DNA of 38,896 bases from Sulfuricurvum sp. (GCA_030679635.1 JAUXSZ010000177.1:1-38896); one strand, 5' to 3'. Numbered from the stretch's first letter, positions 23,075-32,193 are shown. Program-made: numbers and translations. The notes: a model not told the origin generated them from the letters alone.

Positions 23075-24505
23075 TTACATCAATCCATTCAGCATCAAAT
23101 AGCGGTACATGGGCTTCAATAAGTACAAATCAAAGGCCCACCATATCCATCGCGGCTTAGCCGGATCGAGCGAAAACGAAGGGGCCAACCCGTCATAATT
23201 GAACTCGGCCATAATAATCTCGCCGTACGAGGTTTTGAGCGGACAAACCGTGTAGCCGTCATATTCACCTTTGGGCACTTTACCTTCCATCACGGCGATC
23301 AGATTTTGAACGACGACGGGTGCTTGATGGCGAGCGCTTCCTCCTGTTTTAGCGATCGGTATACCGCATACGTCTCCAATCCCGTAAACATTTTTGTAAC
23401 GGCGGTGCTGCAGGGTGATACGGTCTACTTCCAGCCACCCCTTTGCCGTCCCTTTTTGCCAAGCCAAGGGTGAATTGACAACGGCATCGACCGCAGTGGT
23501 TGGAGGAGAAATATGGATGAAGTCGTATTCGATCATGACATGTTCTTCTTTATCAATCATCTCATACTCTTTGAACTCTTCGTCGTATTTCCCTTGCTCT
23601 TCGTATTTGTGTAAGAACGTTGCCACTTTTTTCTCCGGATCTATCGCGATGAGGTCATGACCGAATTTGTTGGTAATATTTCCGTATCCCTGTTGAACTT
23701 TTTGAATGGCCTCATCGATTTCAGGGATACTAAAGAGCTTTTCACCCGCCGTTGCAAACGTAAAACTGGCCGTGAGTTCGTCCAGTCTTAGGAAATCGTC
23801 GCTCAAATAGAGTATTTTTTGCGGTACTCCCCCGCATTTAAGGGGTGTGGAGGGTTGTGTACAAAGGACACGCGGTGTGGAAGTTTTTGCGGCCTCTTTA
23901 AGCTCCAAGAACCAATTCCTTGTGATTGTCCCCCCTTCTGCGGTTCCGGCTGCCAAATCATTGAGATAGACACTGGAGATACCGTTTTTTCCTATCATAT
24001 CGACGGTGAGCCCCTGAATGTGCTCATAATGGTACTGCGCACCTGTAGCGACAACGAGATAATCGTACTCGACCACTTTCCCAGCTTTGGTCGTGAGCTT
24101 GTTTTTGTCAGGATCAAAGGATGAGACTTCATCTTTGATCCATGTTGTATCATCTCCGATATATCCGGTGTTGTCGAAGATGATATCTTCAGGAGCATAC
24201 TCTCCCGCAGCAACAAAAATTTGCCCCGGTTGATAAATATGTTTTTCGTTCGGAGCAATAATCGTGATATCAGGACGGGAGAGGGCCCGGCGCAGACGTG
24301 CGAGAACCATCAACGCCCCGGCGCCTCCTCCGACTATGACCACGCGTCCTTTTGCGTTCGAAGCCGAAGCGTCCAGTGCGGCAGGGGCTCCTGCGCTTGC
24401 AAGTACCGATGCGGCTACCGGTGAAAGAGCCATCATTTTTAACGCATCACGGCGCGAAAGAATTTCTTTCCCGCTCACTTTTTTCATCATTTCATCGTAA
24501 TTCAT
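23075..24505 (-). CDS. sqr: Sulfide:quinone oxidoreductase-like flavoprotein with Tat signal
   Basis: This 476-residue FAD disulfide oxidoreductase should oxidise sulfide and reduce quinone at the periplasmic membrane face. A Tat-type leader (SRRDALKMM, Arg18-Arg19, then a hydrophobic run) precedes the FAD-binding VVIVGGGAGAL. Cysteines at about 215, 224 (TPLKCGGVPQK) and 380 (YGIGDVCGIP) include the redox pair expected of the family. The C-terminus (WIWWAFDLYLLKPMYRYLM) is amphipathic and suited to monotopic membrane binding. The start at 24505 has AGAGG seven bases upstream; the ATG at 24538 lacks one. It lies inside the hydrogenase run, between a nickel transporter (61 bases) and hydA (63 bases). 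Flavocytochrome c (FccB) is an alternative, but no cytochrome gene adjoins it. Confidence 0.82.
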   Translation of the reverse strand: MNYDEMMKKVSGKEILSRRDALKMMALSPVAASVLASAGAPAALDASASNAKGRVVIVGGGAGALMVLARLRRALSRPDITIIAPNEKHIYQPGQIFVAAGEYAPEDIIFDNTGYIGDDTTWIKDEVSSFDPDKNKLTTKAGKVVEYDYLVVATGAQYHYEHIQGLTVDMIGKNGISSVYLNDLAAGTAEGGTITRNWFLELKEAAKTSTPRVLCTQPSTPLKCGGVPQKILYLSDDFLRLDELTASFTFATAGEKLFSIPEIDEAIQKVQQGYGNITNKFGHDLIAIDPEKKVATFLHKYEEQGKYDEEFKEYEMIDKEEHVMIEYDFIHISPPTTAVDAVVNSPLAWQKGTAKGWLEVDRITLQHRRYKNVYGIGDVCGIPIAKTGGSARHQAPVVVQNLIAVMEGKVPKGEYDGYTVCPLKTSYGEIIMAEFNYDGLAPSFSLDPAKPRWIWWAFDLYLLKPMYRYLMLNGLM

Positions 24506-24566
24506 ACTGCACCTCTTTGGTAAATTAATCTTCCACAACTAGATTGGCATTTTTGAACGCAACACG

Positions 24567-25211
24567 TTACGCCAAAAGCATGTTTCCGCCCACGAGAACG
24601 GAAAGGGTTCCTACCGCGGCAAATACTCGGCGTACATTTTTAATATTAGTCAATATGTCTTTGTTGATCCACAAAACAACCAAACCAAAAGCAAAAAAGA
24701 CACCCATGACCCCCAGTACAAAGGCAAGGATCATCGATAAATCAACCGCTTGTCCATGGAGGACTCCCAGGGTTACCAACATACCGCGTACCCCGCCGAT
24801 TCCCATCAAAATACCCACGCTAAATGCCGACGTACCGGCATATTCGTGTTTATGTTCATCGCCGAACCAAATGTGTACGTGTTTTTTACCCTCATGAAGG
24901 TGGGATCTCAGATGGATTTTATTCGTATAGACCATCGTGAGGAGATAGATACCGATGAAAATAATCACACACGAGGCGATACTATCGCCATAGGCCAATA
25001 CCGCTTCGGGAATCGTATAATGTTCTAATATTTTTGCGAAGAGAAAAAGCATCATCCCATGTCCTATTGCAAAAGCACCGACACTCAAAAATGTTTTTTT
25101 GGCCTCTTTCCCGATCGAAAAATCGGCAATGGCAGTCAAATGATCCGGCCCGAAAGCATGCAAAATACCATACCAAAAAATCACTGTCAACGTTGCGATC
25201 TCAGTACTCAT
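24567..25211 (-). CDS. Nickel/cobalt transporter of the NiCoT/NicO type
   Basis: This 214-residue polytopic membrane protein has about six helices. Helix 1 carries HAFGPDHLTAI, matching the HX4DH metal-selectivity signature of NiCoT permeases. A second motif, AIGHGMMLF, follows. The loop around 105-127 is histidine-rich (HLRSHLHEGKKHVHIW, DEHKHEY), suitable for metal capture. It overlaps hypF by four bases (ATGA), which argues for supply of nickel to the two hydrogenases. Import is favoured by context, but RcnA-like exporters share the fold, so direction of transport is not proven. It is shorter than classical NixA/HoxN permeases (~330 residues). Confidence 0.85.
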   Translation of the reverse strand: MSTEIATLTVIFWYGILHAFGPDHLTAIADFSIGKEAKKTFLSVGAFAIGHGMMLFLFAKILEHYTIPEAVLAYGDSIASCVIIFIGIYLLTMVYTNKIHLRSHLHEGKKHVHIWFGDEHKHEYAGTSAFSVGILMGIGGVRGMLVTLGVLHGQAVDLSMILAFVLGVMGVFFAFGLVVLWINKDILTNIKNVRRVFAAVGTLSVLVGGNMLLA

Positions 25212-27463
25212 TTTCCCCTCCTTGTGTGATGGTGTCCATAATAGAGCTGTCCCAATGCAATTCCCCCGTCATTGATGGGGGTTTGTTCTTGAAAATAGAC
25301 CTTACACCCTTTTGCTTCCAACCGTTTTACACAGAGGGATAGAAGCGTTTTATTTTGAAATACCCCTCCGCTCAATACGATAGGAAGACCGGGATATAAC
25401 TGCGTAAATTCTTCCATAATCGTAACAAGCGTATGGATAAATCCCGTAGCGATTCTGGTGTATTCTCTTGAGTGTGCCAGTCGGACGATTTCTCGAACCA
25501 TCGGCAATAAATCGATGACGCCGTTTTGAATGGTATACACAAAACTCTCACCAAAATCAGGGTCATAGAACTCTTCCAAGCGACGTCCGCACTCCCCTTC
25601 ATACCCGTTTTCATGGAGGATATCACAAAACGATCCCATCGCATCAAAGACCCTTCCTATGGATGAACACAAAGGAGAGTTGAGCCCTTTTTCCCATATA
25701 GCATGATATAAAGTCATTTCATCGGAGGTGAAGTATTGTAAAAGAGGAAGCTCTAGCTCGCGAATCTCGCTCAGAGGATAGATGTCGAATAACAACGCCA
25801 AAGCGACTCTTTTGGGTTCTTTAATCGCTTTTTCACCACCCAGAAGACGAAACGGTCTGATATGCCCGATCCGCTCACAGTGTATCGGATCGGCCATAAA
25901 AATTTCTCCTCCCCAAATCGTCCCGTCATCGCCGTATCCCGTCCCGTCAAAACAAAATGCGAGGACTTTTTCCTCCAATCCAAACTCCGCCATACATGCC
26001 AATGCATGCGCATAATGATGCTGTACGGCAATGACGCTCACCCCTTGGTTCTTCGCCCATTGTGTTGTGGCATAGGAAGGATGCTTATCGTATACGATCA
26101 CATCGGGAGAAAAATCGTAAAAACGTTTGAAGGTATCGACGGTCCGCTCAAAATACTCCATCCCCTCAATCGTATGGAGATCACCGATGTGAGGGCTCAG
26201 AATCATTTTGTCCCCAAAAGCCAAAGCAATCGTATTTTTTTGCTGGCCCCCCACTGCCAATATTTTCAAGGGGGTGTGCGTTGTGTGAATCACGGTATAC
26301 GGGGAAAATCCGCGTCCTAATCGCAGTGTAATGCGGCGATTTTGTATGATCTGAACAATCGAATCATCGGCTGTATTGACGATATCACGGTTAAAATCGA
26401 CAATGGCATCGACAATTTCACCTAACCGCGCATGAAGCTCTTGTGCGTTGCGTATGATCGGTTCGTCACTGCGATTTGCACTGGTGGCAACCAAAGGAAA
26501 GGAGAGAAGATCAAAAAGGAGATGATGGATCGGTGCATACGCGAGCATTGCCCCGACGGTATCAATATGAGGAGAAATATTGGAAGCCAAATCGGTATTA
26601 AGAGACTTTTTGACCAAAACAATCGGTCGCTCTTTGGAGGTTAGCAATGCTCTTTCTTGATCATCAACACAGACGTATTTGCAAAGCTGATCCCTGTCGG
26701 AGAACATTACGGCAAACGGTTTTTCGGGACGTTTTTTACGCAGCCTAAGCGTTGAAACCGCCTCCTCATTAGAAGCGTCACACAGCAAATGAAATCCGCC
26801 GATCCCTTTGACCGCTACGATCGCACCATTTTTCAAATATTGGGCTGTCTGCTCTATGACAGTGTTGCCCTGGATGATAGGGTACAGCTTAGGATCAACC
26901 ATACACAATACGGGGCCGCATTCATGACAGCTGATCGGCTGGGCATGATAACGGCGATTGCTGGGATCGTCATATTCGGTTTGACAGCGAGAGCACATTT
27001 TAAAGGACTTCATAGAGGTAAAAGCCCGATCGTAAGGGAGTCTCTCTAGGATGCTGTATCGCGGGCCGCAATCGGTGCAGTTGATGAGATAATAGCCATA
27101 ACGGCGATCATGGGGATCGTTCATTTCTGATAAACAGGCCTCACACACGGCAATATCGGGAGAAATAGAAGTCGTTTTGGTGTGATGAATACTTTCTATA
27201 ATATCAAATCTGACGAAGTGTTTTCTCTCTTGCGCGTGAACCGTAATACGATCGATTTTGGCAAGAGATGGGGGATTATTACGCAGCTCAGCGGTAAAAA
27301 GGTCAAGGTCATCGGCGGAACCCTCAATGTCGATGACTACCCCTTCTCCCGTATTGGATACGTTTCCCTGCACGTGATATTTTTTTGCCAATTGATAGAC
27401 AAAAGGACGAAAGCCGACCCCTTGCACCACCCCCTCAATGACGACTCTTAGCCCCTGTTTCAT
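25208..27463 (-). CDS. hypF: Carbamoyltransferase HypF
   Basis: HypF makes thiocarbamate on HypE from carbamoyl phosphate and ATP, the first step of cyanide-ligand synthesis. Domains in order are acylphosphatase (1-90, VVQGVGFRPFVY), double zinc finger (Cys107/110, 129/132, 157/160, 179/182), YrdC-like (about 200-390, VKGIGGFHLLCDA and RLRKKRPEKPFAVM) and Kae1-like (400-751, HHYAHALACMAE, DGTGYGDDGTIWGGE, LSGGVFQNKTLL). All are intact across 751 residues. It begins five bases after the protease gene and overlaps the nickel transporter by four bases. It is far from hypBCDEA but in the same run of genes. No strong Shine-Dalgarno is visible, suggesting coupling to the upstream gene. Confidence 0.97.
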   Translation of the reverse strand: MKQGLRVVIEGVVQGVGFRPFVYQLAKKYHVQGNVSNTGEGVVIDIEGSADDLDLFTAELRNNPPSLAKIDRITVHAQERKHFVRFDIIESIHHTKTTSISPDIAVCEACLSEMNDPHDRRYGYYLINCTDCGPRYSILERLPYDRAFTSMKSFKMCSRCQTEYDDPSNRRYHAQPISCHECGPVLCMVDPKLYPIIQGNTVIEQTAQYLKNGAIVAVKGIGGFHLLCDASNEEAVSTLRLRKKRPEKPFAVMFSDRDQLCKYVCVDDQERALLTSKERPIVLVKKSLNTDLASNISPHIDTVGAMLAYAPIHHLLFDLLSFPLVATSANRSDEPIIRNAQELHARLGEIVDAIVDFNRDIVNTADDSIVQIIQNRRITLRLGRGFSPYTVIHTTHTPLKILAVGGQQKNTIALAFGDKMILSPHIGDLHTIEGMEYFERTVDTFKRFYDFSPDVIVYDKHPSYATTQWAKNQGVSVIAVQHHYAHALACMAEFGLEEKVLAFCFDGTGYGDDGTIWGGEIFMADPIHCERIGHIRPFRLLGGEKAIKEPKRVALALLFDIYPLSEIRELELPLLQYFTSDEMTLYHAIWEKGLNSPLCSSIGRVFDAMGSFCDILHENGYEGECGRRLEEFYDPDFGESFVYTIQNGVIDLLPMVREIVRLAHSREYTRIATGFIHTLVTIMEEFTQLYPGLPIVLSGGVFQNKTLLSLCVKRLEAKGCKVYFQEQTPINDGGIALGQLYYGHHHTRRGK

Positions 27464-27468
27464 GACGA

Positions 27469-28011
27469 TTATTCTGCTCTGGCTTGCGGATTGTGATACG
27501 AATCCACGATCTCGTTGAGTGTTTCTATGTGCTCGATTGGGGTTACGCTAATTCCCGCCTCTTGCAATTTTTCGATGACGGTTTGGTTAAATGCCCCAAA
27601 CCGCTCTTTGGCAATAGGACTCAGGTTCATCGCAACGCTTTGGATATCCTCCGGGATTATCCCTATCACACTGACGTGTGCACGCATCCCCATCATGGAG
27701 CCCAGTTCTATCATCTGAGTCACTTCCACCTCATGAACCGTTTTACGGGTATCCCCAAGGCCAAGAAGCGCATCGGAGGGGAGATGATAGATAGATCCTG
27801 CCTCTTCATCAATCGAGAGGGTATCGAGGATGAAAACCTGATCGTATTCGAGCAGGTAATGCATCAGATTAAAACCCAATGTTCCTCCGTCGATGATCTC
27901 AATCATCGGCTCAAAGCGGTAGTTGGTTTGGAGATATTTGGCCGCGTACACCCCTATCCCATCATCGGTAAAAAGGATATTTCCCACTCCGATCACTGCG
28001 ATGTTGCTCAT
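27469..28011 (-). CDS. Second hydrogenase maturation protease
   Basis: This 180-residue protease is of the HyaD/HupD family, with IGVGNILFTDDGIGVYA, DGGTLGF, VFILDTLSIDEEAGSIY and HEVEVTQM. It is clearly related to HydD but distinct. The start at 28011 gives the typical short N-terminus (MSNIAVIGVGN) and has AAGAGA just upstream, eight bases after the large-subunit stop. An ATG at 28032 would run into that gene. Its position points to processing of the large subunit at 28020-29714, cleaving after His544. The C-terminal tail (about 155-180) is longer than usual. Confidence 0.92.
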   Translation of the reverse strand: MSNIAVIGVGNILFTDDGIGVYAAKYLQTNYRFEPMIEIIDGGTLGFNLMHYLLEYDQVFILDTLSIDEEAGSIYHLPSDALLGLGDTRKTVHEVEVTQMIELGSMMGMRAHVSVIGIIPEDIQSVAMNLSPIAKERFGAFNQTVIEKLQEAGISVTPIEHIETLNEIVDSYHNPQARAE

Positions 28012-28019
28012 CTGTTCTC

Positions 28020-29714
28020 TTATACGGCACAAACAGTTGATAGTTTATACCGTGACAGCTCTCTGCCCTTGGTATCGATCACATGGACGGCACAGGCCAG
28101 ACAGGGATCGAACGAATGAACGACCCGCAACACTTCCAGCGGACGGGAAGGATCGGAAAGTTTTATCCCGATGAGTGCCTCTTCGTACGGTCCTCGCTGA
28201 CCCGTTGCATCTTTAGGGGATGCATTCCATGTGGTGGGTGCTACTACCTGATAATTGGCAACTTTAGCCTCTTCGATACGGACAAAATGGCTCAAAACAC
28301 CTCTAGGGACTTCGAAGATCCCCTCACCTCTCGCGGTTGTTGCCAATTCCTCAAAAACATACTTCGTCCACGTAGTCTCATCGTAATATTTGATGTTTTC
28401 GATCAAATTGCTCATGAAATCGAACAGATAGTCGCAGCAAATCTGCGCCTCGACGGCACGAGCCGCATTTCGTCCGATACTGGTCGAAAAGTCGATCAGT
28501 GTCATCCTCGTGTCGCTCATAAAACGGTCCATATAGGGTTTGATCACCTTGGACTTTTTGACTACCCCTACGATCATTCGAGCAACAGGTCCCACTTCCA
28601 TGACTTTTCCCTCATAGCGCGGTGCCTTGATCCAGCTGTATTTTCCTTCGGACTTAAGGGTTCCGTCTTCATTTAAATCGGTATAAAACGGGATGCTCTC
28701 TTGGTCATACGGTGAACTTGGGGGATTATTTTCATACCACGAACGGGATGCCTCTTCGGTAATCTTGGCAGGGTCAAACGGTTCTATTGCGTCAAAATCA
28801 TGCCCCGTGATGACCCCCCCCGCAAAGAGCTGTTCATTGTTTCCAAGACGGTATCCGCCACAGCACAAAAAGTTTCCGCTTCCGCGCCCTTCTCCTAGCG
28901 CAATCGACTCTCCGTACGCTTTAACCACCATTTTGATATCGGGGATATACGCCCGCTCTAAAAACTCGCGCACCTCTTTGATGATAAACATAAAGTCGTT
29001 CAGTCTCTGCGGGTTAAGCATATCGGCGACACTTGTCACCCCTCCTACGACGAGATTTTGGGGATGGGGCGTTTTTCCGGCAAAAATAGCGATTGCTTTG
29101 GAGATATCGTGCTGTATCCGAAGGGCTTCGAGATAATGGTTCATATGGACGAGATTCTCTTCCGGAGTGAGCCGATAGGTCTCATGTCCCCAGTATCCAT
29201 TAGCAAAGAGCCCCAATCTCCCCGCTTTGACAAAACTTCCCAGTTTCTCTTTGACACTTTCCAGATGTCCCTGTGAATTGTGATAGGGATTTTCATGATA
29301 CTGCTGCGCAATCTTTACAGCTTTGGCACAGTCGGCCTCCAGCGCACTCGTAATATCAACAAAATCGAGCGAATGGAGGTGGTAATAGTGAATAATATGA
29401 TCCTGCACGAACAGGGCAAGAGTGACAAGATTACGGATGATCTCGGCATTGTGCGGAATGGTGATCGAGTACGCGTCTTCGACGGCGCTGATGGAAGCAC
29501 GGTAATGGACATTTGTACAGACACCGCAAATACGCTGGGCTATCAAACCGATGTCACGTGGGTCACGCCCTTTTAGGATGATTTCGATCCCGCGAAACAG
29601 CTGCCCCGATGCCCACGCTTCGGTCACAACATTCTCTTCATTTACCTCTACTTCGATCCGCAGATGCCCTTCGATACGGGTAACGGGATCGATGACGATT
29701 TTACGGTTACTCAT
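28020..29714 (-). CDS. [NiFe] hydrogenase large subunit of the flavin-fused hydrogenase
   Basis: This 564-residue catalytic subunit has Cys63/Cys66 in RICGVC and Cys538/Cys541 in FDPCLACAVH, with a 20-residue C-terminal extension after His544. The start at 29714 gives the family N-terminus SNRKIVIDPVTRIEGHLRIE and has AAGGA upstream. It overlaps the fused small subunit by eight bases. It is a close paralogue of HydB, so both descend from group 1-like enzymes. Its small subunit has no Tat signal and no cytochrome b gene adjoins it, so this enzyme probably works in the cytoplasm. The electron acceptor is likely set by the flavin/[2Fe-2S] module of its partner. Confidence 0.95.
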   Translation of the reverse strand: MSNRKIVIDPVTRIEGHLRIEVEVNEENVVTEAWASGQLFRGIEIILKGRDPRDIGLIAQRICGVCTNVHYRASISAVEDAYSITIPHNAEIIRNLVTLALFVQDHIIHYYHLHSLDFVDITSALEADCAKAVKIAQQYHENPYHNSQGHLESVKEKLGSFVKAGRLGLFANGYWGHETYRLTPEENLVHMNHYLEALRIQHDISKAIAIFAGKTPHPQNLVVGGVTSVADMLNPQRLNDFMFIIKEVREFLERAYIPDIKMVVKAYGESIALGEGRGSGNFLCCGGYRLGNNEQLFAGGVITGHDFDAIEPFDPAKITEEASRSWYENNPPSSPYDQESIPFYTDLNEDGTLKSEGKYSWIKAPRYEGKVMEVGPVARMIVGVVKKSKVIKPYMDRFMSDTRMTLIDFSTSIGRNAARAVEAQICCDYLFDFMSNLIENIKYYDETTWTKYVFEELATTARGEGIFEVPRGVLSHFVRIEEAKVANYQVVAPTTWNASPKDATGQRGPYEEALIGIKLSDPSRPLEVLRVVHSFDPCLACAVHVIDTKGRELSRYKLSTVCAV

Positions 29715-32133
29715 TATTTTCCTTCGGGAGTGGTCGGTGGTTGGCGTATTGGTCAAACGCGATTTTCCCCGAACCGCAGGCAAAACATCCATGACCTACC
29801 TGCACGGGCCAGCTGGTCCCCTCATTAAACTTCACTTGCGAACAATTCATCTGCGCATAAGGCCCTTTGCATCCCATTTGAAAAAGGCACCACCCTTTTT
29901 TCGCCCCTTCATCGCCCCACTCCAAGACAAATTCACCCAGATCAAAATGGCCGCGCCGTTCGCAGTTGTCGTGTACCCGAAATCCATAGGCCCATTCGGG
30001 GCGGTTTTTGGCATCGAGTTTGGGGAACTCCTCGAACATCATGAAATGCAGGAGTGTCCCCACGATATTGATAGGATTGACCGGGCATCCGGGGAGATTG
30101 ATAATATCGGCTCTCCCCAGTGCCTCCGCCACTCCGACAGCACCGGTCGGATTCGGTGCCGCCGCCACTACCCCTCCGTCATACGCACACGATCCCACCG
30201 CAATGACCGCTGCCGCATTTTTGGCGACACGCTGTAGCAGTGCATGTCCTGTCTCCCCTTTGACGCCGATACGGAGAAACTTCCCATCAAGCCCAAGAGG
30301 GACGGCCCCCTCGACGATTAAGACATATTTTCCAGAATCATATTTAATAATATTATCAAGTACGCTTTCCGATTGTTCCCCCGATCCCGCCATCAGAAGT
30401 TCATGGTAATCGAGAGAGATGTATTTGAGAATCAAATCATCGATTTTTGGATGGGAGGATTTAATAAACCCTTCCGAGTTTCCGCTGCAATCGGCCAGTT
30501 CGAGCCAAATAATCGGAATTTTATTGAGCTTGGTCACCCCCTCTTTGACGACCTCTTCGAAATCGGGATGCAAATGCATCGTTGCCGTAATCATCGAAAC
30601 CCATTTATTGAATTCCCGACTCATGTCAAACGATGCCATCGCCTCCTCAAGGTTTTCAGCACTGAGCTGATTTTTAGGATGGATGGCATTGTATTTTTCA
30701 ATCCGCGCGCGAACCCGGGCCAGATCGGCCTCTTTGGCGTCATCCTCTCGCTTGGATCGCAAGCGTGCTGCTTCTGCGGCATCAACCGGCGTTGCGGCGA
30801 TCAGAGAGCACACATCCTGCTTGCATCGGCCGCATACCCGTCCCGCGTTGCTGTAGGGTTTAAGCTCCGCGAACGAGGTGACCGCATTGAGTTTAATGAT
30901 CTCGATCAGCTCTTCTTCGTAAACGCTTTCACAACTGCAGACAAGACGCCCTTTTCCGCTTTTTAGCCGATTTGAATAGAGATAGGCTGCATCGATTTTT
31001 TCGTTTATCTCCATCAGCTGCTTGAGACGGATCAAATCAATATTGGTATTGATACCGATAAACCGTTTCAGTAAATCGTGGTTGACGATGTAGTGATCGA
31101 TACGATTTTCATGGCTTATCAGGATGGTTTCGTTATCGGTATCTTTGGGGTCATACGTGGGGGAAGTAACGTCAGCGAACAAAAACGAGCCTACTTTCAA
31201 GCCGTCGATCGATACCTCTTGGGTGAAGCTTTTGGATGGCAATCCCAGCATATTGGAGATGGCAACATCGGCTTGCAGGGTACACTCTTTGACCCGTCCC
31301 GCGATAAAGCCGCTGGTACGCAACTGCGCCGCTTCGCCGACGCAATAGATATCGGAATCGGAGGTGCGCATCGTTTCGTTCACCAAGATCCCTTTGTCGC
31401 ACTCAAGCACATCGCGAGCAAAAGTAATATGAGGATCGATTCCGACACCAAAGATAAGAAACGGATCCCCAATCACTCCGTGACGTGTCTGGATTTCAGT
31501 GATGCGATCCTCTTGTATGCGCTTATCCACAATTTCATCATTAAACCAAATCCGTATTCTCGGATCGTGTTCAAAAATTTCTCGCAGCTGTGCCACCCCC
31601 TCACGGCTCAGATCCTGAGAATATAGATAATCCTTTCGTGCCAGCAGCGTAATCGATTTTGGGAAGGGGCTGCGCATCAGCGTATCGAGAAGTTCCAGCC
31701 CGATAGGTCCCACTCCGACAATGACGACATTTTTTCCGACAATCCCCTGTGCTATTTTGTCACTGTCACGCTCACTGCGAAACGTGGAAGCGTTGGTGAT
31801 CCCTTGAATATCAAAGAGTGTTTTTGGGGTTGATCCGGTGGCAATGATCAGTTTGTCATAGGAAAATACGGCATGTTCGCTAAAAATACGTTTGGCAGAT
31901 ACATCGATGCGGAGAATGGTTTGGTTGAGTTCCAGACGCACTTTTGGATTCAGATCAAGGGTGATAGATTCAACGCATTGGCTTTTGTCCACGAGGGCAC
32001 AAAGGTGAATTCTGTCATACGGAGGATGGGATTCATCGGATACGATTACCACCTCACAAGCAGGTTCTTTTTGCAGTATTGCATTGGCAAGATAGACGGC
32101 AGATACTCCACCTCCCACAATAACGATACGCAT
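29707..32133 (-). CDS. Flavoprotein (NirB-like)-[2Fe-2S]-[NiFe] hydrogenase small subunit fusion
   Basis: This 808-residue three-part protein starts with an FAD/NAD(P) disulfide-reductase-like domain (1-390; GGGVSA 7-12, IIATGS 96-101, GVGPIGLE 140-147, DIYCVGEAA 261-269). A BFD-type [2Fe-2S] domain follows (Cys399, 401, 434, 437). After a charged helical linker (450-535) comes a hydrogenase small subunit (about 538-808). Its distal cluster (His721, Cys724, Cys749, Cys755) and medial cluster (Cys764, 783, 786) are complete. The proximal cluster has Cys549, Cys649 and Cys683, but Asn552 replaces the expected cysteine. It lacks a Tat signal and membrane anchor. It may couple H2 oxidation to NAD(P)+ or ferredoxin reduction for carbon fixation, which is inference. 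The start at 32133 follows AAAGGA and gives MRIVIVGGG; the ATG at 32172 would add an unlikely 13-residue leader. Confidence 0.93.
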   Translation of the reverse strand: MRIVIVGGGVSAVYLANAILQKEPACEVVIVSDESHPPYDRIHLCALVDKSQCVESITLDLNPKVRLELNQTILRIDVSAKRIFSEHAVFSYDKLIIATGSTPKTLFDIQGITNASTFRSERDSDKIAQGIVGKNVVIVGVGPIGLELLDTLMRSPFPKSITLLARKDYLYSQDLSREGVAQLREIFEHDPRIRIWFNDEIVDKRIQEDRITEIQTRHGVIGDPFLIFGVGIDPHITFARDVLECDKGILVNETMRTSDSDIYCVGEAAQLRTSGFIAGRVKECTLQADVAISNMLGLPSKSFTQEVSIDGLKVGSFLFADVTSPTYDPKDTDNETILISHENRIDHYIVNHDLLKRFIGINTNIDLIRLKQLMEINEKIDAAYLYSNRLKSGKGRLVCSCESVYEEELIEIIKLNAVTSFAELKPYSNAGRVCGRCKQDVCSLIAATPVDAAEAARLRSKREDDAKEADLARVRARIEKYNAIHPKNQLSAENLEEAMASFDMSREFNKWVSMITATMHLHPDFEEVVKEGVTKLNKIPIIWLELADCSGNSEGFIKSSHPKIDDLILKYISLDYHELLMAGSGEQSESVLDNIIKYDSGKYVLIVEGAVPLGLDGKFLRIGVKGETGHALLQRVAKNAAAVIAVGSCAYDGGVVAAAPNPTGAVGVAEALGRADIINLPGCPVNPINIVGTLLHFMMFEEFPKLDAKNRPEWAYGFRVHDNCERRGHFDLGEFVLEWGDEGAKKGWCLFQMGCKGPYAQMNCSQVKFNEGTSWPVQVGHGCFACGSGKIAFDQYANHRPLPKENNE

Positions 32134-32193
32134 AGTTTTTCCTTTAATGAATTGGGTGTTATTATGACACAAAGTTCTCTTTTATTTTTAACT

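Noticed and set aside
24506..24566. AACG-N5-CGTT repeat in the gap between the nickel transporter and SQR genes as a terminator
   Set aside because: The stem is four base pairs and no T-run follows in the direction of transcription.
27484..28119. Plus-strand reading frame of 211 codons opposite the second protease gene
   Set aside because: Antisense to a well-supported protease and the end of a large subunit; no ribosome-binding site or recognisable protein.
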